Shown here: positions 4,463-7,995 of the stretch, one piece after another
How positions within the stretch are numbered: position 1 is the first letter of the stretch
Layout of the letters: each line of letters starts with the position of its first letter
Assembly (NCBI GenBank): GCA_937870805.1
Contig: CALMZT010000048.1
Span: forward strand, 1-7,995
Source of the DNA: an uncultured Chloroflexota bacterium
Lineage (GTDB): Bacteria > Chloroflexota > Anaerolineae > Aggregatilineales > Phototrophicaceae
Direction of reading: 5' to 3'
Length of the DNA: 7,995 bases
Program-made: the position numbers and the translations under genes
The notes under the pieces: generated by a model
What the model was told of the DNA's origin: nothing
Database searches by the model: none
What the model saw: the letters and a program-made list of their open reading frames with translations, nothing else

Positions 4463-6246
4463 ACGACCTGCTGACTGACGTGCGCAAACGGCAGCGTCAC
4501 AGTGAAGGTGCTGCCTTGTCCCAGCGTGCTTTCGACGCGCACACTGCCTTGCATAGCTTTACATAAGTTCTGGACAATCGCCAAGCCCAGCCCCACACCG
4601 CCAAAAGCGCGTGTCGAGGACTCATCCGCTTGTCGGAAGCTCTCAAAAATCAGGTCGTACATATGCGGTGCGATACCGATGCCTGTATCACTCACTTTGA
4701 TGATGAGCTGTCCCCCCGTCGCATAGATGTCGAGGTTGACGCTGCCTTTTTCGGTAAATTTAATGCCGTTGCTCATCAGATTGGTGATGATTTTGGTGAG
4801 GGCGTCACCGTCCATTTCGATGACGCCAGGCACGTTTTCGTTGACGTGCAGCGTGATCGGCAGGCTTTTTTCTTCTGCCAACAGTTCCATCTGTGAACGA
4901 ATGGATTCCATTGTATCACGCACGCTGAACGGTGTAGGAACAATTTGCAGGCGTCCCGCTTCGATGCGGCTGATGTCCAGAATGTCGTTGATAGTGTTGA
5001 GCAGGCGTTCGCTGTTGGCGTAAGCACGCTGCGCGCGGTAAGCGTCTTTTGTATCCAGCTTGCCATTCATCATCATAATGGAGAGGAAACCCATGATGGC
5101 GTTCAGCGGTGTACGCAGTTCGTGGCTCATGTTCGCCAGGAATGTGCTTTTCGCGCGGTTGGCTTGTTCCGCGGCATCTTTTGCTGTGCGCAGTTCGTTT
5201 TGCGCGGCTTCAATCGTGGTGAGCATTTTATTGATGTCGCTTTCCAGCCTGGCGAGTTCATCATTTCCTGTGACTGCAACACGTCCTGTGAGGTTCGTTT
5301 CGCTGATACGCTGAACATCGGCGTTAAAGCTGGCTAAACGTGCTAACACGAGACGTTCGAGCAGCAGCGTCGTCGTAATCACAGCCACCAAGCCCAAAAT
5401 CACCAGCGCCGCGATGAAATACCATGTGCTTTGTTCACCCTGTAGATAGATACTGCGTGGCGTATCGACTCGCAGCATAATCGCTGGATTACCAACAATG
5501 TCGTTTAACAGCGTATAGCCAGCGCTGCGATCATCACTGAGAGGACGGATGAGCATCGGTGTTGTGCTGTTGAATTGTTGCAGGGCGTCGCGGAAGTCGG
5601 CTGGAAGCTGTGCGTCGTTGACAGGGCGTAGATCAACGGAAAGCTGCGTAATCTCCGAGAGCCGCGCCATCTCAGCGCTGTCCAGCAAACGTATCCAGAC
5701 GAGCGCGCCGCCGATGGGTTCAGTGTTGGCGCTGCTGCGAATAGGCGAAGCCCCGATCATCGCGGAGCCTTCCGGCAGAACTGCAAAGCCGCCTGTGAGA
5801 TCATCGACGTTTGTGAATTGGTAGAGTGTCGGATGCTGGATGACGTAATCTAAAATGTCCTGCGGTACAGCAAGCTCAGTTTCGTCGCTGCGGTTCATGC
5901 CTTTGCTGAAAATAACTTCGCCGTTGGGAGCGACAAACACCATGAAATCGATTTGAAACGCTGTGAAGGTTGAGCTTGAGAGGTTTAATTCGACGTATTC
6001 GGGGTTTAAGTCTTGCGCGAATGTCAGGGTATCGTCCCAGCGTGCGTAGTCGTTGACACTGTTCGTCAGACGTTCGACTTCGCGTTCGATGCTGTTCAGC
6101 ACGCGCTGGACGTTTTCGTGCGTATCCTGTGCCTGCAACGCCTCATAGCTGCTGAGGAGCAGTGTGCGCGTCAGGATCGAGAGCAGTACCACGAGGGCTG
6201 CAAAGATAAGTCCAATAATGAGCAGCGTTTTTTGGCGTAAGGTCAT
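4459..6246 (-). CDS. membrane sensor histidine kinase with CHASE4-like sensor, HAMP, HisKA and HATPase (595 aa)
   Basis: Domain order: membrane helix 1 (about 7-30); an exterior sensor region (about 35-272) with 'NDYARWDDT' (65-73), a hallmark of CHASE4 domains; helix 2 (about 275-297); HAMP (about 298-350); a short coiled linker ('AKDAAEQANRAKSTF'); HisKA with the phospho-accepting His375 in 'NMSHELRTPLN'; and a complete ATP-binding domain with N-box Asn489/Asn493 ('TNLMSNGIKFT'), G1 'DTGIGI' (520-525), F-box 'FESFRQ' and G2 'GGVGLGLAI'. In the family it autophosphorylates on His and passes phosphate to a receiver; here the coupled single-domain receiver is the obvious partner. The kinase has no fused receiver or Hpt. 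The ligand is unknown. ATG 6246 has only a weak AAAGA upstream, but it directly precedes the first membrane helix. Length and motifs indicate an intact gene. Confidence 0.94.
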   Translation of the reverse strand: MTLRQKTLLIIGLIFAALVVLLSILTRTLLLSSYEALQAQDTHENVQRVLNSIEREVERLTNSVNDYARWDDTLTFAQDLNPEYVELNLSSSTFTAFQIDFMVFVAPNGEVIFSKGMNRSDETELAVPQDILDYVIQHPTLYQFTNVDDLTGGFAVLPEGSAMIGASPIRSSANTEPIGGALVWIRLLDSAEMARLSEITQLSVDLRPVNDAQLPADFRDALQQFNSTTPMLIRPLSDDRSAGYTLLNDIVGNPAIMLRVDTPRSIYLQGEQSTWYFIAALVILGLVAVITTTLLLERLVLARLASFNADVQRISETNLTGRVAVTGNDELARLESDINKMLTTIEAAQNELRTAKDAAEQANRAKSTFLANMSHELRTPLNAIMGFLSIMMMNGKLDTKDAYRAQRAYANSERLLNTINDILDISRIEAGRLQIVPTPFSVRDTMESIRSQMELLAEEKSLPITLHVNENVPGVIEMDGDALTKIITNLMSNGIKFTEKGSVNLDIYATGGQLIIKVSDTGIGIAPHMYDLIFESFRQADESSTRAFGGVGLGLAIVQNLCKAMQGSVRVESTLGQGSTFTVTLPFAHVSQQVV

Positions 6247-6281
6247 GGTGTTCTTTAAGAGATCAGGATTAAGTTTTTTCT

Positions 6282-6287
6282 AGTATA
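6282..6287 (-). promoter_or_regulatory. possible -10 element before the kinase gene
   Basis: In the 106-base gap between the kinase start and the end of the methyltransferase gene, the minus strand has TATACT at 6287-6282, about 36 bases before ATG 6246. The hexamer 17 bases upstream (TCTCTT) is a poor -35. The surrounding DNA is A+T-rich compared with its neighbours. No convincing terminator hairpin for the methyltransferase gene was found in this gap, so co-transcription is possible. Confidence 0.3.
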
Positions 6288-6352
6288 GCGCAAAATATTA
6301 AACGAAGAGACTCAGCGGGGATTTACTGCGTGAAGTTGCAATTTTGTATCGT

Positions 6353-7108
6353 TTAGCGTGCGTGAACCGCGTGGAAAAGAATCACGGCTGCTGCTGCTGC
6401 TGCGTTCAGCGACTCGCTTTGTGCCTCCATCGGAATGGTGATACGCGCGTGTGCCAGTTGTCGTGCTTCGCTGCCTGCGCCGTGCGCTTCGCTGCCGATG
6501 ATGAGTGCCCACGCCCGCGACCAATCGGCATCGTGATAAGCTACATCGCCCTCGCCATCTGCTAAGTAGATGTTGAGCGCTTGCGCATATGCGGCGATGT
6601 CTTGCCAATTTTGAGCGACGACGGGAATGCGGAAATGCGCGCCCATGCCGCCGCGCAGGGCTTTCGGGTTGTAGGGGTCAACGCAGGTGGGCGAAAGCAG
6701 CACAGCTTGTACACCCGCCGCCGCCGCCGTGCGCAAGATCGTTCCAAGGTTACCAGGGTCGCGGATAGAATCGAGAATCAGTACACGCTGCGGATGATCG
6801 GGCAGTGTTGGCTGCGGCATGGGGAACACGCCGACAATCCCGGAGGGGGCTTCGGTGTCGCTGATGTGGCGCATGACTTCATCGGAGACAGGCAGCAGTG
6901 TATAACGGCGCGCTTGCAGAAATTCGAATAATCCTGCGTCCGCTTTGGCGGTGTGGAAGAGGAAATCGGGGACGTGCCCTTGCTCACAGGCGTCACGGAT
7001 GAGGCGCGCGCCTTCGAGGGCAATTTTGCCTTCTTTGCGCCGCGCTTTCGTCTGATTTTGCAGCGCGTGCGCCAGTTTTACCCGTTCGTTTTGCAGACTG
7101 GTAATCAT
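6353..7108 (-). CDS. SpoU/TrmH-family RNA 2'-O-methyltransferase (251 aa), RlmB/TsnR-like
   Basis: The protein has the two-part layout of TrmH-type knotted methyltransferases. An N-terminal substrate-binding domain starts 'MITSLQNERVKLAHALQNQT' and contains 'IALEGARLIRDA' (29-40). The catalytic SPOUT domain carries motif 1 'LDSIRDPGNLGTILRTA' (112-128; Asn120, Arg126), motif 2 'LIIGSEAHGAG' (202-212; Glu207) and motif 3 'ITIPMEAQSESLNAA' (223-237). In the family these enzymes move a methyl group from S-adenosylmethionine to a ribose 2'-OH in rRNA or tRNA; RlmB (23S G2251) and thiostrepton-resistance TsnR are relatives, and the exact site cannot be chosen here. The start ATG 7108 gives the typical 'SxxNxxVK' N-terminus but has no Shine-Dalgarno site. 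Two alanine runs arise from GCA and GCG codon repeats inside motifs 3 and 1. Confidence 0.9.
   Translation of the reverse strand: MITSLQNERVKLAHALQNQTKARRKEGKIALEGARLIRDACEQGHVPDFLFHTAKADAGLFEFLQARRYTLLPVSDEVMRHISDTEAPSGIVGVFPMPQPTLPDHPQRVLILDSIRDPGNLGTILRTAAAAGVQAVLLSPTCVDPYNPKALRGGMGAHFRIPVVAQNWQDIAAYAQALNIYLADGEGDVAYHDADWSRAWALIIGSEAHGAGSEARQLAHARITIPMEAQSESLNAAAAAAVILFHAVHAR
6388..6402. repeat. trinucleotide repeat (CTG)5
   Basis: Five perfect CTG units on the plus strand, read as GCA alanine codons in motif 3 of the methyltransferase gene. A change in unit number would alter the length of the alanine run next to the S-adenosylmethionine site without shifting frame. A similar GCG run (about 6715-6728) lies in motif 1. 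Confidence 0.8.
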
Positions 7109-7111
7109 GGG

Positions 7112-7134
7112 AAGCGTTCAGCTTTCAGACGCTT
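7112..7134 (-). promoter_or_regulatory. hairpin directly before the methyltransferase start codon
   Basis: AAGCGT (7112-7117) and ACGCTT (7129-7134) are perfect 6-base arms around an 11-base loop. On the mRNA the stem ends 3 bases before the AUG at 7108, where a ribosome site would normally be. There is no T-run, so it is not a terminator. It may limit translation initiation; this is inference from position. Confidence 0.35.
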
Positions 7135-7210
7135 GATGTTGAAATTGCGGCAGCGGCGAAAGAAACGATTGCTGCAAAGTGTGAGGCTGATTGTGCGGCA
7201 ATTGCCGCAT
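7118..7210 (-). CDS. possible 30-codon leader ORF upstream of the methyltransferase
   Basis: ATG 7210 follows AAGGG at a spacing of 6 bases, a better ribosome site than the methyltransferase gene itself has. The frame ends at TGA 7118-7120, 9 bases before ATG 7108, and is in phase with the methyltransferase. The peptide is Gln/His/Pro-rich ('MRQLPHNQPHTLQQSFLSPL' followed by ten more residues) and matches nothing I know. It could be a translated leader that feeds ribosomes to the next gene, a decayed N-terminal extension closed by one stop codon, or chance. Its stop falls inside the hairpin at 7112-7134. Confidence 0.3.
   Translation of the reverse strand: MRQLPHNQPHTLQQSFLSPLPQFQHQASES
7194..7209. 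repeat. 16-base perfect palindrome
   Basis: TGCGGCAATTGCCGCA is its own reverse complement. It overlaps the first codons of the possible leader ORF: the ATG at 7210-7208 uses its end. It could be a protein binding site or a 6-base GC-rich stem with an AATT loop in RNA. Its function is unknown. Confidence 0.6.
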
Positions 7211-7409
7211 AATTAACCCTTACTGCCTGATCTAAGGGGTGGCGTGGCGGCTGCAACGTTGCAAAACATGGTTGTATACACATGATCTTTCCTAAGACGC
7301 TTCGTACTCAAGCAAGCATAGCACAAAGCGCGGCGCATTTGAGTTCCTTTTGACACTTTAATGCATGATGTAATGTAAGTGTCTATTTCACATCAGATGT
7401 TCTGTAGAA

Positions 7410-7949
7410 CTACCAAATACGTCCCTGAACTTCGACGGTCAAGAGACTGTCTAAGTTTAACTCTGGTGTGCGTGGCAGGCGCAAGATCATGATGCCTTGT
7501 TGGTCGGGCGTCGGGATGAGTCCGTCTTCCGATCTACCCGCCAGCGCGCCGCGCCACAGTTCCCAACCAAGTCGAGCATAAAATCCCGATGCGTCACTCG
7601 TTTCGAGGCAGGCAATGTCGTAGTCGGGGATATTGGAGGCGAGTGAGCGCATCACCGCGCTGCCGTACCCTTTGCCTTGATGAGCGCGTGCTGTGGCTAC
7701 GGCGTCAATGTAGCCTGTTTTCATCAGCGGCAAATTTTCCTGTTGCAACCAGCGCGTCGTGACAACGGCATGGCTCACCAACTCGTCATCCAGATAGCCA
7801 AGAAAATGCAAACCATCAGGCGGAAGGAACGAAAACAGGTTTTTGAAATCTTCCACCTGATGCGCGTCAATACACACGCGAATGACCTCAGCGCGAACTT
7901 CTTCCGGCAAGTCTGCTGTGCGTGTGCTCCTGACGGTCAGCGGTGTCAT
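7410..7949 (-). CDS. GNAT acetyltransferase resembling aminoglycoside 2'-N-acetyltransferase AAC(2')-I (179 aa)
   Basis: A single GNAT domain binding acetyl-CoA, with motif A 'ATARAHQGKGYGSAVM' (85-100, pyrophosphate loop Q-x-K-G-x-G). The overall layout tracks AAC(2')-I enzymes as I remember them: 'TADLPEEVRAEVI' near the N-terminus, 'GLHFLGYLDDELVSHAVVTT' before motif A, 'KTGYIDAVA' where AAC(2') has 'RCGYVEAVA', 'FYARLGWELWRG', 'PTPDQQG' matching 'PTPDxDG', and a C-terminus ending 'VQGRIW', like 'WRxGDVW'. Length (about 180) also fits. AAC(2')-I acetylates the 2'-amino group of aminoglycosides, and its terminal Trp is part of the substrate site. Here Asp82 replaces the family Glu and the C-terminal Asp is changed, so the substrate may differ. 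The start ATG 7949 has GGAG 10 bases upstream and overlaps a possible preceding stop (ATGA). Confidence 0.8.
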   Translation of the reverse strand: MTPLTVRSTRTADLPEEVRAEVIRVCIDAHQVEDFKNLFSFLPPDGLHFLGYLDDELVSHAVVTTRWLQQENLPLMKTGYIDAVATARAHQGKGYGSAVMRSLASNIPDYDIACLETSDASGFYARLGWELWRGALAGRSEDGLIPTPDQQGIMILRLPRTPELNLDSLLTVEVQGRIW

Positions 7950-7995
7950 TGGCTGCGGACTCCGGCGCGTGCCATGCTGCCAACGACGATATGAT
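7946..7995 (-). CDS. possible 3' tail of an upstream gene
   Basis: Reading in from the window edge on the minus strand, one frame stays open for 15 codons ('HIVVGSMARAGVRSQ') to TGA 7948-7946, overlapping the acetyltransferase ATG as ATGA. Such overlaps are usual in operons and occur elsewhere in this window (the kinase/receiver pair). Fifteen residues are too few to identify a product, and the open frame could be chance. Confidence 0.3.
   Translation of the reverse strand, partial: HIVVGSMARAGVRSQ

Larger units (their letters stand above)
7109..7409. other. 301-base intergenic region with palindromes and no clear protein gene
   Basis: Besides the leader ORF and hairpin, this stretch has a 16-base perfect palindrome TGCGGCAATTGCCGCA (7194-7209), whose TGCGGCA half recurs at 7146-7152, and a 12-base perfect palindrome TGCAACGTTGCA (7252-7263). 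Another inverted repeat, GTTCTGTAGAAC (7399-7410), runs into the stop of the acetyltransferase gene. None is followed by a T-run on either strand, so no intrinsic terminator is evident. A TATACA at 7278-7273 on the minus strand could be a -10 for the methyltransferase unit, and a perfect TTGACA (7350-7355, plus strand) lacks a -10 at proper spacing. Nothing resembling a tRNA or known riboswitch was seen. Confidence 0.5.

Noticed and set aside
4130..5337. Several plus-strand open frames opposite the receiver and kinase genes
   Set aside because: They are antisense shadows of strongly conserved two-component domains and show no motifs of their own.
6344..7216. Plus-strand open frames opposite the methyltransferase
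   Set aside because: The minus-strand gene has all SpoU motifs; the opposite frames are low-complexity and without ribosome sites or homology.
7350..7378. Plus-strand promoter with perfect TTGACA
   Set aside because: The nearest good -10 (TGTAAT 7369-7374) is only 13 bases away, and no plus-strand gene follows.
7399..7410. GTTCTGTAGAAC as a terminator or LexA-type site
   Set aside because: The stem is only 5 bases with a 2-base loop and no T-run, and the half-sites face the opposite way to the Gram-positive LexA box (GAAC-N4-GTTC).
7525..7535. TCTTCCGATCT, identical to the end of a common Illumina adapter
   Set aside because: The acetyltransferase reads continuously and sensibly across it (Gly-Arg-Ser-Glu-Asp-Gly, followed by the conserved PTPD segment), and the match stops at 11 bases, so chance is the better explanation.

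Overview
The window is mid-GC bacterial DNA (roughly half G+C) carrying densely packed genes, except for the first ~460 bases, which are much richer in G+C (around 70%) and look foreign to the rest. The main part probably comes from a Chloroflexota bacterium, perhaps Anaerolineae-like. That guess rests on gene style: secreted proteins with a C-x4/5-CW motif followed by a 'GD-hydrophobic-x3-G-x-P' motif, and a PIN toxin pair with a short 'LSREELESVNRYI' antitoxin. No rRNA, tRNA, CRISPR array or insertion sequence is visible.

Layout. (1) 1-488, plus strand: the end of a PotC-like ABC permease, an overlapping PotA-like ATPase that breaks off after the Walker A region, then a short in-frame stretch reading like elongation factor P. 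None of this continues past about 488, so it is best read as a chimeric or rearranged contig end. (2) About 470-3350, minus strand: five tandem paralogous genes for single-pass membrane-anchored proteins with six-cysteine exterior domains. They are spaced 2-13 bases apart, and the last is cut by the junction. (3) 3419-4091, plus strand: a small antitoxin-like gene and a PIN-domain toxin overlapping by 29 bases, divergent from the paralog array. (4) 4088-6246, minus strand: a CHASE4-type membrane sensor histidine kinase and a stand-alone receiver protein, coupled by an ATGA overlap. (5) 6353-7108, minus strand: a SpoU/TrmH-type RNA 2'-O-methyltransferase, preceded by a leader region with a possible 30-codon ORF, a hairpin and palindromes. 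(6) 7410-7949, minus strand: a GNAT acetyltransferase resembling AAC(2')-I aminoglycoside acetyltransferases, overlapping by ATGA what may be the tail of another gene.

How the genes work together. The paralog array looks like one transcription unit reading away from the toxin-antitoxin pair, and the short gap between them holds face-to-face -10 elements. The kinase and receiver form a two-component pair with no DNA-binding output domain. The toxin gene and the receiver gene converge and overlap by 4 bases at their stop codons. The least explained item is the paralog array. In all five members Gly27 and Cys42 sit at exactly the same distance from the chosen start, and in one member a lost cysteine appears to be replaced by a new one elsewhere.
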